This document shows positions 42,001 through 54,200 of a DNA stretch of 64,000 bases, piece by piece. The DNA is taken from assembly GCA_000499405.2 (NCBI GenBank), contig HG738137.1, forward strand, positions 9,871,744 through 9,935,743, given 5' to 3'. Both the position numbers and the translations under genes were made by a program. Under the pieces are notes generated by a model. It searched no databases, was not told the origin of the DNA, and saw only the letters and a program-made list of their open reading frames with translations. Source of the stretch: Onchocerca volvulus (Eukaryota > Nematoda > Chromadorea > Rhabditida > Onchocercidae). The first letter of the stretch is position 1, and every line of letters begins with the position of its first letter.

Positions 42001-45000
42001 CAGAATCCAGCGTAATTTAATTCCTATCAAAATATTTTGTAATATAACATACACAGACAGATTCAATCCTATCAAAATCTTTTTTCATTAAAATAATTGT
42101 CTGAAATATTAGATGAAATTTTATTCTCATCATATAGTGCAGTGTCAACCATAAATCGAGAACTAACTGCATATGATGATAACAATGAAATTGAGATTTG
42201 GATTAAGGAGAAAAATGATATAAGTTGACATGATTTGCTATCCGTAAGCGAACATATATTAAGCGATTATGGAAAGAATGAAGAGGTCAAATGTTGCAAT
42301 TAAAATATCAGATGAAGATGTAAATAGTTTATAGATGGCAGAGTGCAGGCTGATAATAGATTTGAAATTTAAATATTCAGTGTAAGGAAATATATCAATA
42401 GGTTAACTGTTCAAATACGCTTGTTAAAAATCTAACTGATTTTTGTGATAACATGAATATATCTGCTATTAAAAATGATGGACATGGAAAGAGTATTGTT
42501 CTGCTTATCGCAGAGGTATTAGCTTTATGCTTTGATCAATTTGATTAAATTGATTAAATTCAATGAAATAACTAATATGTTTTGATAAGATACTTATCAG
42601 TGACATTTCATGCTTCGATGTCCTGCTATTAGCCTGGGCAGTTCTGGTATTTTACTTCCTGTTAATTAAAAGATTTTCTCATTTTGAGGATAACTTTATA
42701 AATATATATGTGGAATGATCTGAGACATAAGCCATGAAATTGAGTTTAATTTATCCTATAATAAGATTATTTTTCATTAAATCGTAGTCGATACTATTAT
42801 TGGAGTATATCTGTTTATTTAGTCATTTGAGTTTTTATTTATAATATATATATGTATCATTAATTATTCCGTAACTTTCAGACATGTGTAACAATTTTGG
42901 GAAAATTGGCAATATTATTTGGGAGGAATTTTACAGAACAGGTAAAAAAAGTTTGCGCAAATAAATTTGTGTCAATTTTTTATGTATACTAAAACTGTTT
43001 TCATTGAAAGAAAATAAAAGAATAATGCAGATGAATAAGGGAATGGAAAATGATGGAGATCTATTTTTTGGAAAAAAAAGTAAAAAAGATATTTATATAG
43101 AATTTTATATCATTTAATGTTGTCCATTTTTGCCTTTTCTTGTTTGTTTTTTGGCCTACAGTTTTTCAAGTATTTTGTAAATTCAGTAATCTCTTCACTT
43201 ATTTCTTGCTTTCTTGCAGTTTGCAGTACCATTTTTAATGGCATCAAGTGAAGATCTAGCTTGGGGTGTACGGAAGTCGTCGTGTGAGGTATTTGTTGAT
43301 GTTGCAAATAACTGCAGCATGGAAACAAAAGAACACAAGCTTGCACCGCGTTTTATTACCTTACTTCATGACACTTCACGTTGGGTAATTTCTTTGTCTC
43401 CATTTTTTTTTTCTTTTTAATCCATAAGGTTTATTTTTTGTCGTAGCGATTCCTCCGATTCTTTCCATCGGTTTGGGACAGAAATTGAATTCAATCGTCC
43501 TATGGCACAATTTTTTTCAGCAGATGACCATCCTAAAAAGACCTGTATTATTATTTATAATAACTAATAAAACGATTCCACTAGAAATTAAATTAAGAAA
43601 GAAGCAGAGATTGATGTAAAATTGAAATTTTCATTAACAATTGCATTGATACTAGCCAAGATCTCTTTTAAATTTAAAATAAACTCTTCACTAGCAATGC
43701 TATTATTATCAATGATTTACATATTTTCCTGACTGATTTGCTGTTTTTTCCATTTTTCAAAATATTGACAAAGCCCAAAATTGAATGCAGTTCTCATTCG
43801 TTTTTTTTTTTTTTTTCATAGTGTGTAAGCTTTTAAGAATCCTTTTTAATGGGCCATTAAAAAAAATATTTTTATTGAGGTCTAATTTGCTTTACATATT
43901 ACTAAAGGTCTAAAGTTTAAATTTTAGGCTCTTTCATTATCTTGTTGTTGTAGGTAACACATGTGGCATTCCAACAGCTTGGCCGCTTTATTGCAACATT
44001 TGCGGATACAAATCGTGTAAACCTCGAAATAAGGGATGGCCGGTTGGTCGTTGCGAATTGTTGGTTTCCTTCATTATTCTTGAAAAATTTTAATGAATTA
44101 TGACATTCGGTCACCCGATTATTTGTTCGCACGGTTTTTGTTTTTATGATTGACGTTGATCTGTACACGAGAGTTGTTCATACAATTGATTTTGAGCGGA
44201 CGATTTTTATTTAAATTTCATTTATATTTATTTAAGGCCAGTTTTAGATTTATTTGAATCTTGCCTTTGACATGCTGCTAATATTTAGCTTTACTCCTCC
44301 AACTTTTGGATAGTCAGATTGCTGATATAAGTTCCATTTTTTTTTTTAAACTTTTTATATTTCATGTTCGTGTAAACTTTAGTAAATTTTTTTTAGCTGA
44401 TATGATGGAAGATGACAAAAGCATACCAAGTAATAATAGAAATAATGGAATGGTTATAGAAGATGACGAAAATGAACTATACTGTCAGCTACCTCCAGGT
44501 GTTGTATTTCCGGAATCCGATGCAGGTTTCGATTCAGAAGAATCTTCAGCTTCATCATCACCTCAGAATCAAAGGTTATTAGCGAAGATATATTCATTAA
44601 TTACATAAGTACTATCTGACGTAGCATTTTCTCCCTTTCGGTTGTAGTTGTCTGGAGAAATCTTATTTTCTTTATTATTAACGAAAAACGATCAAATCTT
44701 TTATGACAGTGGAAAATCCACTAAAATTGTTTTGCAGTTGAAAATATGGATATTTTAAGATTTAGAAATGGCAGAACTAGTGATGTTGCACTTACGCTAT
44801 GGAAATTCAGTATTTTTTCGATTTTGGAACATTGTTTAGAAGCTTATCCGTGCTGAAGTGATATAAAACTAGTTTTAAAATTTCAGTTATGTTTTAAATG
44901 AATTAACTTGTTTACTGGATTCATGGGATTCATGGGCCATGTCGGATGATTCCATCTTAAATAATTCGTAAGTCTCTCATTGTCACGTTGTTGATTATTT

Positions 45001-48000
45001 TGTTATCGATGTCCCTTAGTTGCTTTAAATTAGCATTCTTATTATACAACATTTGCTAACTCCATCATTCCATAATCTAACGCAGCGTTGACCGGTATAT
45101 TATAAACTATTATTATACACGTGCAAGAATTGGTATTGCAAATATTAATTTTGCTGGTAAACTCTCTTTATAATTTTAGGTAGTGATTTAATAAGATTAT
45201 TCTGGCTTTCATTAACTTATCGGTAAATGACATAAATTTAACCTATTATCTTATAGTAATCAGAAACATCTTAGCTCCAGTGCTTTTTAAAATCTGAATG
45301 CAGTAACATCAATCTCCAATTTTGTCAATGTTTTACTCTTTTTTTATTTAGCATGGATTTGGACATTGGAAATGGTGTGTCGGCATCATGTTCAACACAT
45401 TCTGATTTAACAAAATTGGTACCTGATAATAATCATAATAGTAGTGGCGAAAAAGATGGTATTGAAGAGCCATGTTCGATGGATATTGAAGATGATGATA
45501 TAGAAATTTGTTTTGAGGCAAGTTTTTTCATTGAAGAAGTAGAAACCCTAAAAAAATTATTTGCCTTAAATTCTATTTTGGCGGACTTTTCATAGAATGA
45601 CCAAAGATTAAATGAAACAAGCTTGATTCAAAATATCAATATAATTCAGAAATTCCAAAAATCTCTCCAAAAAACCGTTGCGAAATCAAATAAGTTATTA
45701 TCATAATTTTTCAATTAATGACTGTCCAAATCCGATTTGGTATTTTAGTATCTCAGCTAGGTAAAACTGGAATTTTTAGCAAAAATTTTGATCAAGTTTA
45801 AATTTTTTCTTTTTAGGAACCATCACAAATGGATGATAGTGATGATATGAGCGCTTATTCCCCTCTGATATATTGGTCAGCGGGATCTTTTGATATTGAT
45901 TTAAAATCATACGGGAAAAGTGCTACCAATCATAATAGCAATAATATAAAAAAGGACAAGAATAATGTAAAGCAACTTATAGCTGAATTTATTCAACGGC
46001 GTTCAAATTTGTTTTATGATGCGTCAAAATATAGAATGAATGTAAGTTTTTGTTTTAATATTTGGTGCTGAATGTGGATTTGAACTTCATTCTGATTAGG
46101 TTAAGATAAAGATTGTACCAGTTTGTCAACTTCTGCATTTTCAGTGATGGTGACTTTTTATGAGCTAATTCCCATCAGACAGTTAGCATTATCTCAGTAA
46201 TCTATCATATGTTAAGGATTGCATTAAGAAAGCGATCAATTTTTTTAAATAATTTAATACTTGAGAAAAATTTTGATCCATTATGCTAAGTTAGGAATAT
46301 AGAGAACAACCATTATATTATTTTCCTAAAAAGCTTCACCACTACTAAATAGTTGATGACTTATCTGATGTAAAATAATATAAATATTCGTAAAGGAAAT
46401 ATGTCTTTGTATGATGTAGTGTTAGAGTTTTTCCTATTTACGCTATAAAATCATATGATTACATCTTTGATGTTATATTTTAAGAAATAGCATGCATAAA
46501 TTTGATCTGTATTCAGGTAGTAACTGCAGACTAAATTGCAAATTTTTCAGGATGCACAAACCCTAACTGATGAGCATTCAAAATACGATACGTATGTTAT
46601 GGAAGAGGATGATTTAGATGCACCGGATGAAATTTCTGATGAAATGAATAAAACTTTTATAGTTTTGTCTGAAACAGGTCAATCAGCCGATTCTATTGAA
46701 GATGATCAAAATGAGCAAACGACATCTTCAGCTATTAATATTAGAACTCAAGTTCGATTTTTGGGCAAATTAACAGTTGATTTATGTCTTTTGAAGTATT
46801 CATTTCATAGCATTTCTTCCCATCATAATAGCACATATAATTGTCATTATTCGCAGTATTTTTTATTTTCTTATTTCTAGCATTGAGTGAGAACCGAATT
46901 TTAAATTGGAAGAAATATTATTTAAACATAATAAAATTTCAGATGGTGATACCACAGGCTCTGCTCGACAGTTTTGTACGTATGGTCTCACCCTGTGAAA
47001 ACACAGATGGTGAAATAAATCGGCAATGTGCCCACAGTTTCCCTGCTGTTGCTTTCACCCTTGGTCGCAGCAACTGGCCTTGTATTGTGGGTACCTATAA
47101 GCAGTTAGCATCAGATATGCAGGTAAGTTTTTCGTAATTTCACCTCAAAATTTTTCGCCGAAATTATATATTGAAATTGGAATTTCGTTAATAACCTGTT
47201 TCATATCCATTATAAAATCAAAAACGAAGTAAATTGAAATATTTAATGTATATAGATCTCCATTTCTTCAGTATTAACTTTTTCGAATTCCTTTTCTTCG
47301 TGCTGTAAATACAGAAGCATTCATGCACCTATTTTTTAAGTATAAAGACAAAAAAAAAATTGGTGCATGGATCAGTAATAGTGTTCTGATTTTTGGTGCA
47401 TGTATCAGGTATAGTGTTTCAGATATTTATTTTTTTTTCTTCAAGTAATAATGCTAGTGGTTGTAAGAAAATTTAGCCAGTTGTTTGACATATTAGGAAG
47501 AAAATAACATCATGTTTTTATTTTCATTCTTTACTTCTAGACTTTTTCAGTGGCGTGTTCGACATACGTTAGCATCATCGATTCACGAAATTGCAGCAAT
47601 TATTGGGAAGGAAAATGCTGATGTCCATTTGGTACCGATATTTAAACAATTTATGGAAGATGTGGAGGATGTGAAACTTGGGTTATTAAATCATTTGTAT
47701 GATTTTTTTAAAGTAAGTTTATAATTGCTGGAAATTTTTCCACAAATATTATTGTCAAATCAAGGATTGAGATTCTACCGTAAAAAAAATTAAGATTTAA
47801 TAAGGGCTCGAGCTGAATTACAAGTAAATTCTTTGGGAAATATTAAAATTTTTCTCATAGTTATACATGTATATTAATGTTTTTCAAGAGCAACGATTGA
47901 TTGGTCATTTCGTTAATTAATTAATTTCCTAAAAATAATCATCTTGTTTCAGCTAGTGACACCTAGTACGAGGCTAAAATTATTGTCTCTGTTACCGAAT

Positions 48001-49623
48001 TTTTTGCATTCCGATGCTGATAATGGACGTAATTGGAGATATAGATATGAATACGTAAGGTAAATCTGTTTGTATTCCTTTATTGAAACAATCCTAATGA
48101 TCTGATGATATCCTTTTTTATTGAATGAATATTCTTAGATTTTTTCTCCTTATTAAATTTCTTCCTTCATCGGTTTAATTCTTAACATAGTTTTTTAAAC
48201 CGAAGTTTTTTTTTAGTAGTAGTAGTAGTTTATATTTTGGTTTGTTTTTTGATTGTTTTTTTCTTTTTTTTTTTCAGGCAGTGTATTCTTTTGTGTGATC
48301 TCTTTGCTATGCATGACATTAATGAATATTTGGCTGCTATAGCTTTAACATTAGCTAATGGTTAGTTTTCACTTTTTAAAATGCAGAAAAATAGGAGACA
48401 TTGGTAATTAAGCAGATTCGTTGCTTTTTGAATTGTTCCTTTGATTAATTTTTTAATCAGTTGTTTAATCAACGAATACAATTACATCGAATTTATTGAA
48501 ATGGTCTTTTTCATATTTTAGATAGGATATCAGATGTACGAAAAGAAGCAACTTTATTATTGGCCAAAATATTAGGAAAATTTGTTAGTGAAGAATGGAC
48601 TTCGGATTACTGCGATTCCTGTAGAACCGATATATCATTTATTCCAATTACCGATTCGTTTATCAATGATATTGTGAAAGGATTTGCCCGATCAATGAAT
48701 TGGCGAAGGAGGCAGACGTGAGTTAATTAATTTGCTTTCTTAGTTGGTTTTCATTCGCTTTGTCTTTCTATAGTATATGAACTTAACGGAAAAACTTATG
48801 CGAATCCGTTTAGTTTCATGGCAAATATCTTCGATCTATTTATAGATTTGCTTTGTTCTGTGAAAAAAGTCTGGAAGGTGGAGTATTGAGCTACGATCAG
48901 TTTTCATCATTGCTATTGAATGATTTGATAAGGCTAGCCGGAGATTGTAAGTTGAATTCATATATATTATGAGTTTCATGTACATATATATAAGCATATA
49001 TATTATGTCACTGATTTATTTATTTAAGTATACGTTAGAAAAGCCATTGAGCTTTTGCAATTGGATTCAGTGTTAAGAAAAATGAAATTGAAAACAGCAA
49101 AGTTCCCAATAAATTTGAAGTCAAGAAACGACAGATTAAAATTTTCAGCAGTAGCAAATGTACGCTTAGCGTTTGTACGATCTCTTTCAAAAACGCGCGG
49201 TGGATGTGCTTTTCGTGGTTCATGTGACTCGTCGATTATACATCACAGTCTCGAAATACTTCTTTCCGATAAAGATGTGGATTGTAGACGTGCTGCTCGA
49301 ATTTCACTTGGAATTCCTGATACTGAAAATGCAGTCAATGTAAGCCTTTTCTACATTTCGACATTTCAGTATTATGATTTACGTTTCAGAATATTATGAA
49401 TTTGTGGCTCTTTATCCACAGTGATTGGCCTGATTATTGTATCTTAAAGTAAGATTTAGAATGCAAACTGAAAAAAAGTTAGAGGTTTGGAGTTGAGCAA
49501 TTTTTTTTTCAGGCGAAAGATTACGCTCAACGAATTCATGAAATGAAAGAAATTATTTCAACCAAATATCATACTAACCAATTTATGTCTTCCGATCACA
49601 AAACAACCTCAGAAACAGTCTAA
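24065..49623 (+). CDS. ppfr-1: protein phosphatase 4 regulatory subunit 1 (PPFR-1/PPP4R1), HEAT-repeat
   Basis: Twenty-two exons close in frame to about 979 residues: 24065-24101, 24271-24349, 24815-24930, 25550-25689, 30446-30506, 34551-34669, 42882-42941, 43220-43384, 43954-44014, 44397-44574, 44887-44967, 45352-45517, 45817-46041, 46551-46751, 46943-47122, 47551-47712, 47953-48059, 48278-48360, 48522-48717, 48846-48946, 49029-49339 and 49513-49623. HEAT repeats fill residues about 20-280 (LAWGVRKSSCEVFVDVANNC, FITLLHDTSRWVTHVAFQQL, GRFIATFAD) and about 564-979 (VIPQALLDSFVRM, VAFTLGRSNWPCIVGTYKQL, WRVRHTLASSIHEIAAIIG). An acidic low-complexity insert lies between. All of this matches PPP4R1. 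The protein scaffolds PP4 catalytic subunit; in C. elegans PPFR-1 with PPH-4.1 activates the katanin MEI-1. Introns 4, 5 and 6 are 4.8, 4.0 and 8.2 kb, the last hosting miR-71 and miR-2. Exon 12 probably ends at a GC donor. Confidence 0.95.
25690..30445 (+). other. ppfr-1 intron 4 (4.8 kb)
   Basis: It is flanked by GAT|GTAAGT and TTTCAG|GTACGT, and exon phases agree across it. It has no recognisable nested gene. A local G/C-rich inverted repeat (CCCCGAGAGGGG) sits near 27541, and long T runs lie near 25835 and 30190. The open frames of 60-90 codons within it look random. Confidence 0.7.
30507..34550 (+). other. ppfr-1 intron 5 (4.0 kb) with simple-sequence tracts
   Basis: The intron is more G/C-rich and simple-sequence-rich from about 31820 to 34150. 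It has a CAG/CAGCGG run near 31828, GAGAGG units near 32808, GCAG units near 33275, a CTG run at 33343-33368 and GTGC units near 33452. Open frames of about 90-120 codons here include a poly-Gln one on the minus strand. They carry no known domain and seem to arise from the repeats. Confidence 0.6.
33343..33368 (-). repeat. CTG/CAG trinucleotide run
   Basis: About nine TGC units in a row lie in ppfr-1 intron 5. They read as poly-Gln on the minus strand, but no gene could be supported around them. Confidence 0.85.
35674..35764 (+). ncRNA. mir-71: microRNA miR-71 precursor
   Basis: The mature strand at 35689-35711 starts TGAAAGACATGGGTAGTGAG, identical to nematode miR-71-5p over these 20 bases. 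The opposite arm at about 35727-35750 pairs with it almost throughout. GGTGAAA pairs with TTTCGCC, and TAGTGA with TCACTA, with a small internal loop and one bulge. The terminal loop is about 15 nt. Pairing extends outwards through GC.GTG below the mature duplex, as expected of a Drosha substrate. miR-71 is a conserved protostome microRNA linked to lifespan and stress resistance in C. elegans. It sits on the sense strand of ppfr-1 intron 6, so it could be processed from the host transcript or from its own promoter. Confidence 0.93.
38870..38946 (+). ncRNA. mir-2: microRNA miR-2 precursor
   Basis: The mature strand at 38919-38940 begins TATCACAGCCAGCTTTGATG, identical to miR-2 family members and including the seed ATCACAG. 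The 5' arm (38875-38901, beginning CAACACGTCAAAG) pairs with it. CAACAC pairs with GTGTTG, TCAAAG with CTTTGA and GTGAT with ATCAC, with G-U pairs and three mismatches. The loop is about 18 nt. It lies 3.2 kb downstream of miR-71 on the same strand and in the same ppfr-1 intron, consistent with the ancient miR-71/miR-2 cluster of invertebrates. The predicted role is post-transcriptional repression of targets carrying the miR-2 seed match. Confidence 0.93.
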
Positions 49624-51223
49624 AAATGATGCAATCAGTTTCATCTTTTAGTGCCTTATTTTTTTTACAAATTTATAATTTTTTAATTTAGGACACAACG
49701 TATCATTCCATTACAATAATTTTGAATAGCAAATATTCTTTCTCATTTTCATTAGCAAAGTTTACTTTTTTTAATCATATTTGGAGGTCAAAACTCCTAC
49801 TCATCTCTCATGGATATTATAAAAGATTAACATCATAATTTTGCGCTTATGTAGTAAGAGATCCTTTTATATAAAAATTTTCTCTGTGCAATTTATTCTA
49901 TTCATATGCCCGAATATATGAATATATTGTCATTTAAATTGTATTTATGCGTGAAAATGAAGTTTTTTCACTTTATAAACGAATTATTGTTTTTTGTCTG
50001 CATTTATTTCTTCATTCTCTTCAAATTTAAGCTCCGAAAGAAGTGTGATTTATTTGTTCTGTTCAAAAGCTTAACGTTGTGCATTCAAATATTTTTTTAT
50101 TTGCACGGAATTAGTTCACTTAAAAACCATTCTCAAATTTTATTCTTTTCAAAAATCCAGCACTTTGTGATCATTCGATATTAAATGTCTTTCATTTGAA
50201 GTTATATGTTTCCTCTATTATTTACTTAGTCTTTTCTCATTATAAATTTCTGTAACTTTTTTTTTTGGAACTTTATTTTAAAAATATTGGTTTCTAACTT
50301 GCTCATAATTTGAATGTTTGTTTTTTTTTTTTTTTTTTTTTTTTTTTGAGAAAATTACGTTTCGGGTCATGTCGATCACAGCTGTCTTAAAAGTATTTAT
50401 TGAACGTTAGAATGAGGACAAGTACGTGTAAGTATGTTTGGATCATATTTAATTTATTTGCTATTTTTTTGGTCGATCAAGCTTATGAATGGAATTTTTC
50501 GCTCTGATGTTCTAAAATTTTTTTTACTTATCGTTTTTCTGTATTGAATAATATTGCACGTTTGAAGTAAATTACACTTTAAATTGTAGGGATCAGGCGT
50601 ATTTCAGGTCATCTTACTCTTACTAAAGTATATCTTTTGTATAGAGCAACTCTGCTTGAATCAATTCGCTTGGATAGCCATCACAAATTGTGATAAAAAA
50701 ATTTGTGATAGTTATTCCAACCGCCTTCTCCATTATATCGAAGGAATATACAAATTAACATGCTGATCTTTCTCTTTCCAGTTTGTCTCTTCCCTGGAGA
50801 ACAGTTCCCCCGGTGATAACCCTTTTCAAAGGAGATGATAAGCCCACTCTTTTTCCCAAATTTTTAAATGCTTAATTCTCGAGATATTCCTGCATATCTT
50901 TTTTTTTTAAATTATTACAAAAAAATAGTGAGAGTAAGATTTTACTTCATTTATCAGCTGTGAATAGGGTTTTCTTATCATCAAACTGCTTATTTTATAT
51001 ACAACATATTACATGCACTGAATAAAATGATTGGGAAATAGCATTCAGTGATTTGATAAGGCATTCTGGTATTGTTTACATACGTCTACCGTATTGTTTA
51101 GTGTCGAATATATCTGCAAAGTACATTAAGGAAATTAATTTTTCGAAAAAATTAAATTTACTGGGGATTACTTCTTCGTCCCTGGTTTAAGAAGTTATGA
51201 AGAAATATTTTCTTAGTTTTAGC
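49624..51223. other. convergent intergenic region, ppfr-1 and dyf-5 3' ends
   Basis: It holds the 3' UTRs of the tail-to-tail ppfr-1 (+) and dyf-5 (-) genes. A T run of more than 20 bases lies near 50321-50347. The 92-codon open frame at 49906-50184 is Phe/Leu/Ile/Lys-rich and looks like chance in A/T-rich DNA. Confidence 0.6.
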
Positions 51224-54200
51224 TTACTTTGCTGTCCAGTCGATTCTTCCGGATGGTTTTGTGCTTGTATTGTTTAATGGATTTTTGCGAGCACCAAATG
51301 ACGGTACATATCCTTTAATGAATTTACATATCTCCATAATCACTTGAAATTATGTGATTGCATAACTCATATAGTAGTTATCATCTCATTCTACAACAAG
51401 AGCATTTTTTTTTTTGCAAGAATTAGTAAATTTACCGTAAGCATATTCAAAACGGGCCTGTACTGCTGATCTCGCTGGATTCGGCTTCAGACTTGATCGT
51501 TTCGCTGGATCAGTACTTTGCTGATTTATCGGATTTATCATAATACCTAGAGGAGATGGAATGTTTGATGTTTTTAGATATATTGTTAAATAACACAAAT
51601 GTTATGAAATCTAAATTTTGGTTAAATTTTGAAATTAATGAAAATTGATAAGAAATGAATGATTCCAATTTAAAGTTGTCGATTTCAAATAACTTTTAAT
51701 TTTTTACAAGAGGATATAAAGAATGAAAAGTTCGAACAAACCAGGCATATATCTCGATTTTGACATATATAATTCTTTGGCAGGTAATTTAGTTTTCATA
51801 ACTACAGCACCAGAAATTGTATGACTGTTCTTATCTAATATTGTATCGCCCTTGGATGGCTCATCCAAAAGTCTGTAATTTGGTTCTAACTATTGTAATT
51901 AGGATTATCATGATAGTCATCCAAATATTTTAATTAAACAGAAAATAGTTTAATTAAGGGTTTGTTAAATTCACTTGCTTTGTAATGGGTAAATTCCTAT
52001 TGATATTTCTTTCCGGATTTACATTTCCGGTATCATTTTTCGTCTCGGAAACATTCGTTTTCAATTTTGCTTTGCCAAGTAATACACATGAATCAGATAG
52101 TGTTGAACTGGCACTAGTTTCTCGATTTGATGTGGACGGTTGACTGACCGCTGGTGCTCCCAATTTTTCCCCAACCAAAAAATATCTATATTTCAAGGAC
52201 TGAAAAAGATTTGTAATTAAATTTTTGGATTAATTACTTTCAGGTATCATCTTGATTCAATTGTTTCAGAGAATTCACTAACACCGACGGCACTAGGCCG
52301 TTTTTCCGGATTCCACAGCATCATATCGGTCATCAGTTTAAGGCCATCATCACCCACTGAATTTACAATTGTTGCGAAAGGTATTGGGACACATTGTTGA
52401 AATTTGAAATTCATCGCTACAGCTAATTGATAACCTTCAGGCCAATCTTCCTGTAAGAATCCCTTAAAACAACATTGATTTAGAAAAGTTTTTAGGTTCA
52501 GCAAAAATTGCAAGAGTTTTCAAGATGACAGAGAATTGAGTAATTTATAATATTAAGATTTCAATAAGAACATGATTTCCTGCAGCACATTACTCCCGAT
52601 GTATTTCATACTCATATTTATTTCAGATGTTGTCTTACATAACCAATTAATTGAATATTTTCAAGATTTGTAATCTCACTTGAATTAAAAAAAAATAATG
52701 AATTTTTCAGAGACGTTAAGGATTGTTTTAATTGCTAATCTTAATCATACTTTTAGTTTCAAAATTATGAAACTTAAATATAATACTTCTTATCTGTCTC
52801 AAAAATAGAGTTTAATTGCAAATAGCACCAACTTTATTGGGAGTTCCCAATATAGTGATAATTTTAAAAAGCTGATCCATTTCTGAAGTTCCGGGAAACA
52901 ATGGCCTAAGCATGTATAGTTCAGCCATAATGCAGCCAAGTGCCCAGATATCAATTGGTGAATTGTATGATGTGGAACGTAGGAGAATTTCTGGAGCTCG
53001 ATACCTAAAAATTGATTTTTTTTCTTGTCTTGGGTGAACTAAAAATGAACTAAAAATACTAATTAATTAATTCTATCTCAAACTTCATCAATATCATGTT
53101 TAACTTGCAAAAGACAAATCTCCCTAAGCGTTTGTCACCTTACTGGATAAACCAAAACAACATTAATCTATATTTTTATTATAATAATTGCCGCAATGCT
53201 GTTACATATTTGTAAAGCATTCATAGAGCTTCCGCTCAGTGATTCAGCAAATATTGTTTTTATCATATCATCTTCTGAATATTCAATGACCACTACTCTT
53301 ATCATATCATATATCCATCTTGCTGACTGTTTATCACACATACATACACACATACAAATTTCTTGTAGATCCAGATTTGAAGTTTTCAAGTTTTGCTCCC
53401 ATGTATTTTGATAGGAATGAACTTTTATTCAACAATTATTTGATTAAAATTTAGCTTTAATAATGTAGAAATTTAAACTTTAATATCGGGAATAAAGATC
53501 AAAAATTTTCAAAACTTCAAATCAAATGAATTCATAAAAAAAAAAAAAAATTTCAAAATAGAACAAAATCACACCAACGAGTCGAAACATAATCGGTAAA
53601 TGGTGGTCTTGAACGAATTTCACGTGCTAAACCAAAATCGGCGATTTTCACTAATTCTGTACCGTTACACATAATATTTTCCGGTTTCATATCACGATGA
53701 AAGAAACCTGAAGGAAGGATACTGTAAATCAAATTTTCAAATAATTCAGTTATATTCGTATAACAAAAGTACGGTAATAGCAATAGGTTGTTTATGTTAT
53801 CATTTTGAAAATAGCGAGAAAATGATTCTTTACTTTTCATTAATTTATAATAAATTAGTAATTTCATTAATTTATAATAAATTTAAGATGAAATTTTGGA
53901 TCTTTAATCCATGAAATTTTGTATCTTTAATCAAACAAAAATATGCTTTTCTATATTCATTCTTTATTTCAATTTTTTAATTTTTAATTTTGATGAATTT
54001 TTGAGCTAATAATAGAAGAGTTAACCGTTTTTGTGCATATAAGCTAAACCTTGTAATACTTGATAAATTATATTCCGTATAATATGTTCCGGGAAATATC
54101 GATCTCTGAAAATTTGGATAAAAACATAAAACCAATTTTCTATTTTATGATTTAAAATTTTTTTTTAAAACTTATTCTTTATTCATTTATTTAATAATTT

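Larger units (their letters stand above)
34670..42881 (+). other. ppfr-1 intron 6 (8.2 kb), microRNA host intron
   Basis: The intron begins ATG|GTTAGT and ends TTTCAG|ACATGT. It contains the miR-71 hairpin about 1.0 kb in and the miR-2 hairpin about 4.2 kb in, both on the host strand. Tracts rich in GAT/ATG triplets lie near 36880-37060 and 37310-37350. No protein-coding exon was recognised. The shift away from the A/T homopolymer style of the flanking intergenic DNA is compatible with retained regulatory sequence. Confidence 0.75.
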
